Shown piece by piece: positions 34,485 through 43,486 of a DNA stretch of 64,000 bases. The DNA is from Ensifer canadensis. GTDB lineage: Bacteria > Pseudomonadota > Alphaproteobacteria > Rhizobiales > Rhizobiaceae. Each line of letters begins with the position of its first letter. Position 1 is the first letter of the stretch. Position numbers and translations under genes: made by a program. The notes below the pieces were generated by a model, which saw nothing but the letters and a program-made list of their open reading frames with translations, ran no database searches and was not told the DNA's origin. The stretch is taken from contig NZ_CP083371.1 of the NCBI RefSeq assembly GCF_017488845.2, positions 620,001-684,000 of the forward strand. The letters run 5' to 3'.

Positions 34485-35921
34485 CTATCGGGTGGCGTGA
34501 ACCCGTCGCCGAAGGGTCGGTTGCCGGGGCAACACCTTTCCCGGATTGAGGATCGCGGACGCATCGAGCGTGTCCTTGACCCGATGCATCAGCGCCAGCT
34601 TGACCGGGTTCGATGTGGCTGACAGTGACCCCACTCTCTTGGTGCCGATCCCATGCTCGGCAGAGAATGACCCGCCGATCGTAACTATGTCCCTGTAGAG
34701 CACCTTCTCAATGGCTTTCGCCTTTTCGCCTGCAATGTCACTGCCAGCCGCGTTGAGGACGATATGGAGATTTCCGTCAGCAAGATGGCCGAACACGTAG
34801 GGATCGAACGTGGCATCCAGTCCCCTGAGATCTGCAAGACAGCGATTAAGATAAGACCCGACTTGCGATAGAGGAACCGAGACATCGTAGGATGGTGCGC
34901 TCGGATGCTTTCGGTAGATGAGGTCCGTGTCTTCGCGCAGTCGCCAAAGATCCATCTCCTGCGCACCTGAGGATGCAATGACGGCTGAGGCGTCGGGGTG
35001 ATCCTCGATGACGTCTTCATAGATACGTCCCAGTTCCGATTGCAACGCTCCCTCCTCGGCCCCGCTTAGTGAAACCAGCAGGTTGACCGGATGCTCGGCA
35101 TTGTAGTCCGAGACAGACCAACGATGATGGCCGGATGTCAGACGGAAATAGGTGTTCCAGATCGCTTCCGCAGCGCGTAGTTGACCGTACTCGGCGTCGA
35201 GACCTCGACGAACTGTCTCGAGCGCTGCATCAACTGACGGTAAACCGAAGAGGACAGTGGCCGTGGCAAAGGGCTGGGGCTCAAGCTTGACGGCAATACG
35301 CGTTATGATGCCGAGTGTTCCTTCGGCTCCCACAAAGAGATGTTTCAGATCATAGCCGGCCGCGTTTTTCACGACCCGTGTAAGATCGGAATAGATCGAG
35401 CCATCCGCGAGCACGGCCTCCAGGCCGAGAATGCGATGCCGCATGACCCCAAACCGAAAGGCTGCAATACCCCCGGCATTCGTCGAGGCCATACCTCCGA
35501 TCGTTGCCGAACCGCGCGATGGCAAATCGATCCCTGTTTCAAGTCGATGCTCCGCGGCCGCCACTTGCAGCGCTTGCAGTGTCACGCCGGCCTCCACGAC
35601 CGCAACCCGCTCGATTGGTGAAATATCCAGGATTCGATTGAGGCGGACGGTTGAAAGCACCAGTTCGCCCGGCCGAGACATCGCCCCGCCTACGAGCCCG
35701 GTTCGTCCTCCATGGGTGACGAGCGAGATCCCGTTGGCGAGGCAACATTTGACGACGGCGGCAACCTCATCGGTCGTTCTCGGGAAGACTACGGCGCCTG
35801 CCCCGAGATTTTCAGGTGCAACTCCGTGGTCGATCGTGGCAATGGCCTCCTCGTCCTTGAGATTTTCGTCACCAACAATTCTACGAATTTCGTCTTTGAA
35901 TTCGGGCTGTAGGCGATCCAT
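34485..35921 (-). CDS. FAD-linked 2-hydroxyacid oxidase/dehydrogenase (GlcD/D-LDH type)
   Basis: This 478-residue VAO/PCMH flavoprotein has the FAD-binding blocks SLVTHGGRTGLVGGA and IDLPSRGSATIGGMASTNAGG and a C-terminal FAD-oxidase domain with GHLADGNLHIVL and FSAEHGIGTKR. Members oxidise D-2-hydroxyacids such as D-lactate, D-2-hydroxyglutarate or glycolate to keto acids. It is the last gene of the ten-gene demethylation operon and could regenerate or consume the keto acid tied to the HisC-like aminotransferase. Specificity unknown. Confidence 0.87.
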   Translation of the reverse strand: MDRLQPEFKDEIRRIVGDENLKDEEAIATIDHGVAPENLGAGAVVFPRTTDEVAAVVKCCLANGISLVTHGGRTGLVGGAMSRPGELVLSTVRLNRILDISPIERVAVVEAGVTLQALQVAAAEHRLETGIDLPSRGSATIGGMASTNAGGIAAFRFGVMRHRILGLEAVLADGSIYSDLTRVVKNAAGYDLKHLFVGAEGTLGIITRIAVKLEPQPFATATVLFGLPSVDAALETVRRGLDAEYGQLRAAEAIWNTYFRLTSGHHRWSVSDYNAEHPVNLLVSLSGAEEGALQSELGRIYEDVIEDHPDASAVIASSGAQEMDLWRLREDTDLIYRKHPSAPSYDVSVPLSQVGSYLNRCLADLRGLDATFDPYVFGHLADGNLHIVLNAAGSDIAGEKAKAIEKVLYRDIVTIGGSFSAEHGIGTKRVGSLSATSNPVKLALMHRVKDTLDASAILNPGKVLPRQPTLRRRVHATR

Positions 35922-35977
35922 TCGATGTTACCTGTTGGTGGATGTCGAGAACGGTGAGATGTCTGCGGCAGACTTGT

Positions 35978-36559
35978 TCAGGCCGTGTCAGTTTTGAGCG
36001 CGCCACTCTTCTTTGCCGTCCAGGTGGCGATGAAGTCCATGAGGCCAGGGTTGAGGCAGTCATAGGGCTCAATACCAAGCTCTCGCAGGCGGCCACGCAC
36101 GCCATCCATCTTTGCCGGATCGTATCCGCTTTCGATGATCGAAGACACGAAAGCCGCAAACCCCGGCTTCGCCCAGCCCGTTTCCTGGAACCGCTCAGGA
36201 TGCAAGAAGGAAAGCCCCTTGAACGGATGGTCGCGTTCGACGGGGCCGTACATGTGCACGCCGCAGTCCTTGCAGGCGTGGCGCAGAATAAGAGCGGCCG
36301 GGTCCATGACAGCGAGCTTGTCGCCGTTTTCGAGTATCTCGACATTGTCCGTCGGCGCGACGGCGACGACCGAGAAGACAGCACCATCGGGCTTCCAGCA
36401 CTTGGTACAGCCGCAGGCATGGTTATGGGCAATGTCGCCCCTGATCCGGACCTTCACAGGGTTGCTCGCGCAGTTGCACACAAGTGTGCCGCCCGAGAAG
36501 GCTGCATCGGTCGCCTGGAAACCGGAATCGAGGGATGGATGTATCGCAACGCTTGGCAT
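35978..36559 (-). CDS. gfa: Glutathione-dependent formaldehyde-activating enzyme Gfa
   Basis: This 193-residue Gfa-family zinc protein favours the condensation of formaldehyde with glutathione. Zinc ligands are seen in [19 protein letters not shown] and [23 protein letters not shown] lies 7 bases before the ATG at 36559. It is encoded right after glutathione-dependent formaldehyde dehydrogenase, forming a two-step formaldehyde disposal unit in the operon that encodes a Rieske oxygenase. Confidence 0.9.
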   Translation of the reverse strand: MPSVAIHPSLDSGFQATDAAFSGGTLVCNCASNPVKVRIRGDIAHNHACGCTKCWKPDGAVFSVVAVAPTDNVEILENGDKLAVMDPAALILRHACKDCGVHMYGPVERDHPFKGLSFLHPERFQETGWAKPGFAAFVSSIIESGYDPAKMDGVRGRLRELGIEPYDCLNPGLMDFIATWTAKKSGALKTDTA

Positions 36560-36676
36560 GGGCTTCTCCTCCTTCATGGCCGGCGCGGTATGCCCGGCAG
36601 ATCATTGGCATCGCCGGGCGGACGCTTGGCGATGTGATGAACGGATTGCATTCGTGATGCGGTCGTGAACCCGCGC

Positions 36677-37810
36677 TCAGTATACCACGACGCTGCGGAT
36701 GCTTTCGCCGGAATGCATCAGTTCGAAGCCCTTGTTGATGTCTTCGAGCGGCATCGTGTGGGTGATCATCGGATCGATCTCGATCTTGCCCTCCATGTAC
36801 CAGTCGACAATCTTCGGCACGTCGGTGCGGCCGCGCGCGCCGCCAAAGGCGGTGCCCATCCAGCTGCGACCGGTGACGAGCTGGAACGGACGGGTGGAGA
36901 TCTCCTGGCCAGCGCCGGCAACGCCGATCACCACCGACTTGCCCCAGCCGCGATGCGAGGCTTCGAGCGCCTGGCGCATCACCTTGGTGTTGCCGGTGCA
37001 ATCGAACGTATAATCGGCACCGCCGATCTGGTCGGCCCCGCGCTTCGTCATGTTGACGAGGTAAGGCACGATGTCGTCGCCGACCTCCTTCGGATTGACG
37101 AAGTGGGTCATGCCAAAGCGTTCGCCCCAGGCCTTCTTGTCGTTGTTGAGATCGACGCCGATGATCATGTCGGCGCCGGCAAGCCTGAGGCCCTGGATGA
37201 CATTGAGGCCGATGCCGCCGAGGCCGAAGACGATCGCGGTCGCACCGATCTCGACCTTGGCCGTGTTGATCACCGCGCCGATGCCGGTGGTGACGCCGCA
37301 GCCGATATAGCAGATCTTGTCGAACGGCGCGTCGGGATTGACCTTGGCGACGGCGATCTCCGGCAGCACGGTGTAATTGGCGAAGGTCGAGCAGCCCATA
37401 TAGTGATGGATCTTGTCCTTGCCGATCGAAAAGCGCGAGGTGCCATCCGGCATCAGGCCCTGGCCCTGGGTCGAGCGGATCGCCGTGCACAGGTTGGTCT
37501 TGCGCGACAGGCACGACGGGCAGGAGCGGCATTCCGGCGTGTAGAGCGGGATGACGTGATCGCCCTTCTTGACCGAGGTCACGCCCGGGCCGACATCGAC
37601 GACGACGCCGGCACCTTCATGGCCGAGGATCGCCGGGAACAGACCTTCCGGATCCGCGCCGGCAAGCGTGAAATCGTCGGTGTGGCAGATGCCGGTCGCC
37701 TTGACTTCGACCAGCACCTCGCCGGCCCGCGGGCCTTCGAGCTGAACGGTCATCACTTCCAGCGGGTTGCCGGCCTGAACGGCGACGGCGGCGCGTACAT
37801 CCATGGACAT
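36677..37810 (-). CDS. adhC: S-(hydroxymethyl)glutathione dehydrogenase (class III ADH)
   Basis: This 377-residue zinc alcohol dehydrogenase has the catalytic zinc Cys in TGICHTDDFTLAG, GHEGAGVV with the ligand His, the structural zinc loop CRSCPSCLSRKTNLC and the NAD site VFGLGGIGLNVIQG. The length and sequence fit class III ADH, which oxidises S-hydroxymethylglutathione to S-formylglutathione. AGGAAAGAGA precedes the ATG. No S-formylglutathione hydrolase is encoded nearby, so that step must come from elsewhere. Confidence 0.93.
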   Translation of the reverse strand: MSMDVRAAVAVQAGNPLEVMTVQLEGPRAGEVLVEVKATGICHTDDFTLAGADPEGLFPAILGHEGAGVVVDVGPGVTSVKKGDHVIPLYTPECRSCPSCLSRKTNLCTAIRSTQGQGLMPDGTSRFSIGKDKIHHYMGCSTFANYTVLPEIAVAKVNPDAPFDKICYIGCGVTTGIGAVINTAKVEIGATAIVFGLGGIGLNVIQGLRLAGADMIIGVDLNNDKKAWGERFGMTHFVNPKEVGDDIVPYLVNMTKRGADQIGGADYTFDCTGNTKVMRQALEASHRGWGKSVVIGVAGAGQEISTRPFQLVTGRSWMGTAFGGARGRTDVPKIVDWYMEGKIEIDPMITHTMPLEDINKGFELMHSGESIRSVVVY

Positions 37811-37853
37811 TTCTCTTTCCTTTTAACGTTTTCGGCCATTTCAGGCAGTCGGC

Positions 37854-38540
37854 CTATCGGGGCAGGTAGCGCGTAAGATGGGCTTCCAGGAGCCGTACGA
37901 GCGTGATCAGCACCAGATTGATCAGGAGATAGAGCACACCGGCGATGGCGAATATTTCGAGGATTGCATAGGTCTGGCTCATCAGCCGCTTTGCATGGCC
38001 GGTGATTTCGAGGACGGTGATGGTGGAGGCAAGGCTCGTTCCCTTGACGACGAGCACAAGCTCGTTGCCGTAGGCCGGCAGCGCTTGCCTGATGGCGAGG
38101 GGGAACGTGATCCGGCGAAAGCGCAGAAACCGCGACATGCCGCAGGCCTGAGCGGCTTCGACGAGCCCTCCCGGAATGGACATGAGGCCGCCGCGCAGGA
38201 TTTCCGATGTATAGGCCGCCGTGTTGAGTGCCAGCGCCATAACAGCGCAATGGGCGCCATCGCCGACGATCCACCAGAGCATGGGGTTGTCGCGCACGAA
38301 GGAAAGCTGGCCGAGGCCGTAGTAGAAGAGAAAGAGCTGGACCAGTAGCGGCGTGCCGCGGAAAACGGTGCTGTAGCTTTTGGCAAAACTGCTCAGAGCC
38401 GTGTTTTTCGACAGACGCATGACCGCAAGCGCCAGACCGAGATTGAAGCCGATGACGATCGAAGTGACAGTCAGGACAGCGGTGAGCCACAGCCCCTTGG
38501 CAAGGGTCGGAACTGCGAGGCGAACGAGTTCGAAATCCAT
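37854..38540 (-). CDS. Amino-acid ABC transporter permease (HisM type)
   Basis: This 228-residue polar amino-acid permease has the HisMQ-class signature SSFAKSYSTVFRGTPLLVQLFLFYYG and the EAA-like loop EAAQACGMSRFLRFRRITFPLA. It starts 3 bases after the companion permease stops. With it and the fused ATPase it imports the substrate of the demethylation operon. Confidence 0.91.
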   Translation of the reverse strand: MDFELVRLAVPTLAKGLWLTAVLTVTSIVIGFNLGLALAVMRLSKNTALSSFAKSYSTVFRGTPLLVQLFLFYYGLGQLSFVRDNPMLWWIVGDGAHCAVMALALNTAAYTSEILRGGLMSIPGGLVEAAQACGMSRFLRFRRITFPLAIRQALPAYGNELVLVVKGTSLASTITVLEITGHAKRLMSQTYAILEIFAIAGVLYLLINLVLITLVRLLEAHLTRYLPR

Positions 38541-38543
38541 GGC

Positions 38544-39251
38544 CTATTTCCTCGTACGGGGACGCAGAAGGCGTTCGATCCAATCGAAACCACCCTGGCT
38601 GACCAGCGTGATTGCGAGGTAGACGACAGCGGCGATGAGATAAAAGATGAAGGGATGGCGGGTCGAACCCGCCCCGACGAAGGCCGCGCGCATCAGTTCC
38701 TGCAAACCGACCACGGAGACAAGCGCGGTGTCTTTGATCGTGGTCTGCCAGACATTGTTCATACCCGGTACCGCGATCCGCAGCATCTGTGGGGCGATAA
38801 TGCGGCGGAAGATGCGCCTGCCTGGAATCCCAAGCGCCCGCGCCGCTTCGATATGTTCGGCCGGTATGGCAGCCAGAGCCCCCCGCACGACCTCCGTCGA
38901 ATAGGCCCCCGATATGGCTGCGATTGCAACGACTGCGATGGTGAAGGCGTAGCCGTGGCCAGCCAGACCTTCATAGCCAAACGCCGCGGCGACCTGGGCT
39001 ACGAATTCCACGGAGGAAAAGAAGAGGAGATAGATGATCAGGAGTTCCGGGACGCCGCGCACGATCGACGTGTAGACGTCCACGACAAGCGTGAGCGGAA
39101 ACAGCCGCGCCCATTTCATCAGGCCGCAGGCAACGCCGATGACGATGCCGAAGGCCATGCTCGTGACCCCAAGGGCGACGGTGATCGCCGCGCCGCGCAG
39201 GATTGCGGAGATCCAGCCGCCGTCCCATACCTGCCATAATCCAAGTTCCAT
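38544..39251 (-). CDS. Amino-acid ABC transporter permease (HisQ type)
   Basis: This 235-residue permease has the same family blocks (YTSIVRGVPELLIIYLLFF and EAARALGIPGRRIFRRIIAPQM). Placement between the binding protein and HisM-type permease is standard for basic amino-acid and opine importers. Confidence 0.91.
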   Translation of the reverse strand: MELGLWQVWDGGWISAILRGAAITVALGVTSMAFGIVIGVACGLMKWARLFPLTLVVDVYTSIVRGVPELLIIYLLFFSSVEFVAQVAAAFGYEGLAGHGYAFTIAVVAIAAISGAYSTEVVRGALAAIPAEHIEAARALGIPGRRIFRRIIAPQMLRIAVPGMNNVWQTTIKDTALVSVVGLQELMRAAFVGAGSTRHPFIFYLIAAVVYLAITLVSQGGFDWIERLLRPRTRK

Positions 39252-39349
39252 CGAACCCGCCCAACCTTCGCATTGTCCTGTCGGATGAAGCCCCCCGAAG
39301 AAGGATCGACCTGACGGCCTTTCCTCACCCGGGAGACGTCGTGTTGGTG

Positions 39350-40147
39350 TTACTGGCAGGGACGGGAGATGTCCGTCTTGAACCAGGTCTGGCTCGTATT
39401 GCCGATCGAGCCGTCAGCGACCAACTCGCAGAGCGCCTCGTCGATGCGGGCCTTCAGCTCGGTATTCTCCTGCGAAATGCCGACGCCGATGCCTTCGCCA
39501 AGCGTCGGATCGAAAGTGCTGAGCACCTTCACATCGACGAACTGGAAGTCCTTGCCATCCGGGCGCGCCAGGAAATCCTGAAGGGCGGAGGCATCGGCGA
39601 AGGCGGCCTCGACGCGGCCGCTGGCGAGATCGATCTGCATCTGGTCGAGCGTGTCGTAGGTCTTCAGGACGGCGGAGGAGGCGCGCTTTTCCACGAAATG
39701 GGCATGGGTCGTGCCGGCCTGGACGCCGACCGTGCGGCCGTCGAGCGATTTCAGCAGCGCATCGATGTCCTTGATGCCGGCGAGATCGGAATCCTTCTTC
39801 ACCACGAACATGTTTGCGAGTTCCGCATAGCCGACCGAGAAGTTGATCTGCTTCTTGCGTTCAGCCGTGATCGACATGCCGGAAATGATGATGTCGAAAC
39901 GTTTGGCTTTGAGCGCCGGAATGAGACCGTCGAAGGCCTGCACGACGAAATGGCACTTCATCTTCAGCTTGGCGCAGAGCAGGGTCCCGACATCGGCGTC
40001 GAAACCCGTCACGTTACCGGTGGCGTCTGCCATGCTCCATGGCGGATACTCACCCTCCGTCCCGATCGACAATTCGCCCTCGGCGGCCTGGGCCGCAGTG
40101 AGGCCGGCGGCGAAGAACGTGGCGAGCAATAGACTTTTGAGCTTCAT
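39350..40147 (-). CDS. Amino-acid ABC transporter substrate-binding protein
   Basis: This 265-residue periplasmic binding protein of the lysine/arginine/ornithine/opine cluster has a signal peptide (about residues 1-21, ending TAAQAAEG). The mature protein opens LSIGTEGEYPPWSMADATGNVTGFDADVG, the usual binding-cleft start. DGLIPALKAKRFDIIISGMSIT follows. It begins 78 bases after the fused amidase-ATPase gene, with a hairpin between them. The ligand is inferred to be a modified amino acid. Confidence 0.9.
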   Translation of the reverse strand: MKLKSLLLATFFAAGLTAAQAAEGELSIGTEGEYPPWSMADATGNVTGFDADVGTLLCAKLKMKCHFVVQAFDGLIPALKAKRFDIIISGMSITAERKKQINFSVGYAELANMFVVKKDSDLAGIKDIDALLKSLDGRTVGVQAGTTHAHFVEKRASSAVLKTYDTLDQMQIDLASGRVEAAFADASALQDFLARPDGKDFQFVDVKVLSTFDPTLGEGIGVGISQENTELKARIDEALCELVADGSIGNTSQTWFKTDISRPCQ

Positions 40148-40184
40148 GTTTTGGTTCCCCATGTTGAACTTTCTTGTTGGGTCT

Positions 40185-40206
40185 CGTCCGGAGAGATCCC
40201 CGGACG
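40185..40206 (-). other. Intra-operon hairpin before the binding-protein gene
   Basis: CGTCCGG (40185-40191) pairs with CCGGACG (40200-40206) over an 8-base loop, in the 77-base gap before the binding-protein start. There is no T run. It may be an RNA-processing or stability element raising binding-protein output. Confidence 0.45.
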
Positions 40207-40224
40207 GGTGATGGCGGCGGAATG

Positions 40225-42189
40225 TCAGAGCGTACGGGCCAGGAACTGGCGCATGCGTTCGGAGCGCGGGTTGGTGAAGACCTCCGCCGGGGCACCCTCC
40301 TCCTCCACCTTTCCCTGATGGAGGAAGAGGATCTTGTGCGAGACCTCGCGCGCGAACTGCATTTCGTGCGTCACGAGGATCATCGTATTTCCTTCTTCGG
40401 CCAGTTGCCGGATCACGCGCAGCACCTCGCCGACAAGCTCGGGATCGAGCGCGGAGGTCGGCTCGTCGAGGAGGATGAGCTTGGGGCGCATGGCGAGCGT
40501 TCGGGCGATGGCGGCGCGCTGCTGCTGACCGCCCGACAGCTGGCCTGGATACTGGTCGTGCTTGTCGGAGAGGCCGACTTTCTTCAGGAGCGCATGGGCA
40601 TGGTCGACAGCCGCCTGCCGCTCTTCCTTCAGGACATGCCGCGGCGCCTCGATGATGTTTTCGAGAACTGTCATGTGCGGCCAGAGATTGAAGTTCTGGA
40701 ACACCATGCCGACGCGTGAGCGGATGCGCTCGACCTGCCGCATGTCGGCCGGCGCGGCGCTGCCGTCCGACGTCTTCTTCATGCGGATTTCCTCGCCATC
40801 GATAACGATGCGCCCGTCGTTTGGCTGTTCGAGCAAATTGATGCAGCGCAGGAACGTGCTCTTTCCCGAACCGGAGGAGCCGATCATCGACACGACCTCG
40901 CCCGGTTGCGCGGAGATGTTGACGCCGTTGAGCACGGGGAGGGGACCGAAGCGCTTGTGGATGTCGTGCACTTCGATCGCCGGCCTTTCGTCAAGCCTTG
41001 GACCGCTAGCTTCCGGGTGGGCGACGACGGTGACGGCCGGCGCCGCAGGAACCGGCTTTTCGGCACCTGCGCCGCCGACCGACTTGAGGTCTGCGAAGGC
41101 ACGGTCGAAATGGCGCAGCGAAGCGGCAAGACAAGTGCGCTGCCAGTCAGCGTCCTCCGGAATGAAGGCGGCGCGCAGGGTCTCCTTGATCCTGCTGCCG
41201 AGCGGGGTATCGATCTTGCCGAATAAATGAAGCCAGTTGTCCGCCTGAACCGCATCCGCGACCGTGGCGCCGTCGAGGGTTCCGCATTCGACGACCAATG
41301 GCAGGACGCGCGCCTTCGGCAGCGCGTCTCGCACCGCGGCCGAGACATAGCCGGTGGCCGTCGCGGAGATGCCGGTATCTGTGGTTGCATTCTCGCCGGT
41401 GACGACGACCGAGAGCGTCGGACCGAAGATGCGCCGCCCCCAATCCAAACCGTCGTGCTCGTTCTCAGCAACGGAGAGGAGGGCAGGATAGCCGTAAGGG
41501 CCCGCGCCCGTGTGCAGGTCGAAGACGACGACCTCAGTCGCCTGTTGCGCGAATGTCGATAGGATCTCGATGAGGGTGCGGTTGGACCAGACAGGACCGT
41601 CGCCGCCGTAGAACAGGCCGTCCGGAAAGAGGTACTGGCCGGCTTCCACAATGGGCGCGATGCCGGCATAGCCGCCGAGTCTCCGTTTGGCCGCTTCGTA
41701 TGCCTCAGCGGCCGCATCGCGCTCCGGGCCTTCCCAGGCACGACAGACGAGCGCGCAGTGCAGTGCGGCATACCGTTCGTTTTTCGGCGGCGCTTTCTGC
41801 CAGTCGATGAAATTGCGGTTGACGTCGACGTTGTCTTCGTTCACCCGGCGCGTCCAGGCCGTGCCCCAGGGGTTGATGAGGTGGATGGCTAGGACCGCGG
41901 TGTCGTCGGGGAGCTGCCAGGGCGAATTTTGTGAAAGCCAGGCAGTCTGGCAGGCCGAGCCGAAAGGACCCTCGACGCCATGGGTGCCGGAGATCAACAC
42001 CAGGAGCTTCTTGGCATCATCGCGTCCAAGATAGGCAACGTCGGTCGCCAGACGCTCGCCGTTCGGTCCGTGCAGCGGATGCAGGTATTCGACGACACTA
42101 GCCCCAGCGGTGCGCGCGGCGGAGAGAAACCGGGCGCGCAGGGCCGAGAAATCGCCGGCGAAAAGACCGGATGGCGTTGAAGGGGACAT
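40225..42189 (-). CDS. Fusion of DUF2817 (M14-like zinc amidase) with amino-acid ABC ATPase
   Basis: This single 654-residue frame joins two complete modules. Residues about 1-380 form a DUF2817/M14-like metallo-hydrolase with a full zinc site: His and Glu in SGTHGVEG (near 70-73), His in VVFDLHTGAGPYGY and the likely catalytic Glu in VVECGT. A linker of about 25 residues rich in Ala, Pro and Val leads to a full HisP-type ATPase (about 405-654: Walker A GSSGSGKS, signature LSGGQQQRAAIARTL, Walker B LILLDEPTSALD, His switch VTHEM). The ATG at 42189 has GGGAG upstream; an ATG at 42237 is also possible. The hydrolase would sit at the cytoplasmic mouth of the importer. Confidence 0.9.
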   Translation of the reverse strand: MSPSTPSGLFAGDFSALRARFLSAARTAGASVVEYLHPLHGPNGERLATDVAYLGRDDAKKLLVLISGTHGVEGPFGSACQTAWLSQNSPWQLPDDTAVLAIHLINPWGTAWTRRVNEDNVDVNRNFIDWQKAPPKNERYAALHCALVCRAWEGPERDAAAEAYEAAKRRLGGYAGIAPIVEAGQYLFPDGLFYGGDGPVWSNRTLIEILSTFAQQATEVVVFDLHTGAGPYGYPALLSVAENEHDGLDWGRRIFGPTLSVVVTGENATTDTGISATATGYVSAAVRDALPKARVLPLVVECGTLDGATVADAVQADNWLHLFGKIDTPLGSRIKETLRAAFIPEDADWQRTCLAASLRHFDRAFADLKSVGGAGAEKPVPAAPAVTVVAHPEASGPRLDERPAIEVHDIHKRFGPLPVLNGVNISAQPGEVVSMIGSSGSGKSTFLRCINLLEQPNDGRIVIDGEEIRMKKTSDGSAAPADMRQVERIRSRVGMVFQNFNLWPHMTVLENIIEAPRHVLKEERQAAVDHAHALLKKVGLSDKHDQYPGQLSGGQQQRAAIARTLAMRPKLILLDEPTSALDPELVGEVLRVIRQLAEEGNTMILVTHEMQFAREVSHKILFLHQGKVEEEGAPAEVFTNPRSERMRQFLARTL

Positions 42190-42310
42190 GCGAGGGGGCT
42201 CCCGGTTTGCTTTGTGCTGACGTGCGTTTGCGCTCATTGTTCGTTCCCGTGGGGTCGCGGCCCGACCCCTTGTTGTGTGTCGGATTGGAGGGGACGTCGC
42301 AGGCGTCTCC

Positions 42311-43426
42311 TCATCCTTCACGCTTGGCGAGAGCGCGAAGCGCGTCGAGAAAGCGGTCGTTTTCCGAGGGCGTGCCGATCGTCACACGGATGAAGGTCTC
42401 GTAACCCTCTTCTTTCCACGGCTTGACGATGATGGCCTTCGACAGGAAGTGATTCAGCGCCGCCCGGCTGTCCCAGCCGACGTCGATGAACAGGAAGTTC
42501 GTCTGCGATCGGGCCACCGAAAGCCCCATGGCGGCAACGGCATCGGCCACACGTGCCCGCTCGCGTTTCAATGCGGCAACCGAAGAGCGCATCCATGCCT
42601 CGTCCTCCAGTGCGGCAACGGCTGCGACCTGCGCGGCAGCATTGACGTTGAACGGCGTCTTGGCGGCGGTCACGGCGCGCGCGAGCCGCGCATCGGACAT
42701 CACGGCATAACCGACACGCAGGCCGGCAAGGCCGTAGGCCTTGGAAAAGGTTCGCAATACGACCCAGGACAGGTCCGTGGCCGAGAGCGCGGCGAGGCCG
42801 TCAGGCATGTCTTCGTCCGTGAACTCGAAGTAGGCTTCGTCCAGAACGAGAAGCGTCTGCGGCGTGACCGCCGCGAGAATGCGCTCCAGGCTTTCGCGGT
42901 CGAGCGCCGGGCCGACCGGATTGGAGGGGGAGGAGAGGAAGAAAATCACCGGCGCCCGCTCGAGCATGGCGACGATCGCCGGTATGTCGAAGTTCAGATC
43001 TGTCCGCATGCCGACCTTCTCGACCTTGGCGCCATTGGCCAGCGCCTCGATCTCGTGCAGCCCAAAACCGGGACAGACTGTCGCCGCGAGGGCACCGGGA
43101 CGCAGCACGGCGCGACAGACCGCGGCGATCATCTCCTCCGAGCCGTTACCGGCCACGATACGTTCAGCGGGAACGCCGAGCTTATGGCTGAGCACCGCCC
43201 GCAGCACCGTGCAGGCCGGGTCGCTGTAGCGCGACGGATTGAGGTTGGCGAGCGCCGCCGCGACATCCGGCGAACAGCCATCCGGGTTTTCATTGCTGGC
43301 AAGGGCAGCGATGTCCTGCCGACCGCTGTGCTTTTGTGCGGCGGCGATGCTCATGCCGGCATTGTACGGCGGCAGGCCTGCTACATGCGGATTGAGCGGG
43401 ATTTCGGTATGGAGCGGTTTCGTCAC
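42311..43426 (-). CDS. HisC-like pyridoxal-phosphate aminotransferase
   Basis: This 371-residue class I/II aminotransferase is most like histidinol-phosphate aminotransferases. It has ALASNENPDGCSP, the LVLDEAYFEF block and the PLP lysine in VLRTFSKAYGLAGLRVGY. Because it sits in a catabolic operon, it more likely transaminates the demethylated amino acid than makes histidine. HisC-type enzymes accept imidazole and aromatic side chains, which hints at the kind of substrate. Confidence 0.88.
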   Translation of the reverse strand: MTKPLHTEIPLNPHVAGLPPYNAGMSIAAAQKHSGRQDIAALASNENPDGCSPDVAAALANLNPSRYSDPACTVLRAVLSHKLGVPAERIVAGNGSEEMIAAVCRAVLRPGALAATVCPGFGLHEIEALANGAKVEKVGMRTDLNFDIPAIVAMLERAPVIFFLSSPSNPVGPALDRESLERILAAVTPQTLLVLDEAYFEFTDEDMPDGLAALSATDLSWVVLRTFSKAYGLAGLRVGYAVMSDARLARAVTAAKTPFNVNAAAQVAAVAALEDEAWMRSSVAALKRERARVADAVAAMGLSVARSQTNFLFIDVGWDSRAALNHFLSKAIIVKPWKEEGYETFIRVTIGTPSENDRFLDALRALAKREG

Positions 43427-43486
43427 GGATCCTCCTTCGGGGATTGGACACCCTGGTTCAGGCCGCAGCCTCTTGTTCTGAGCGCG

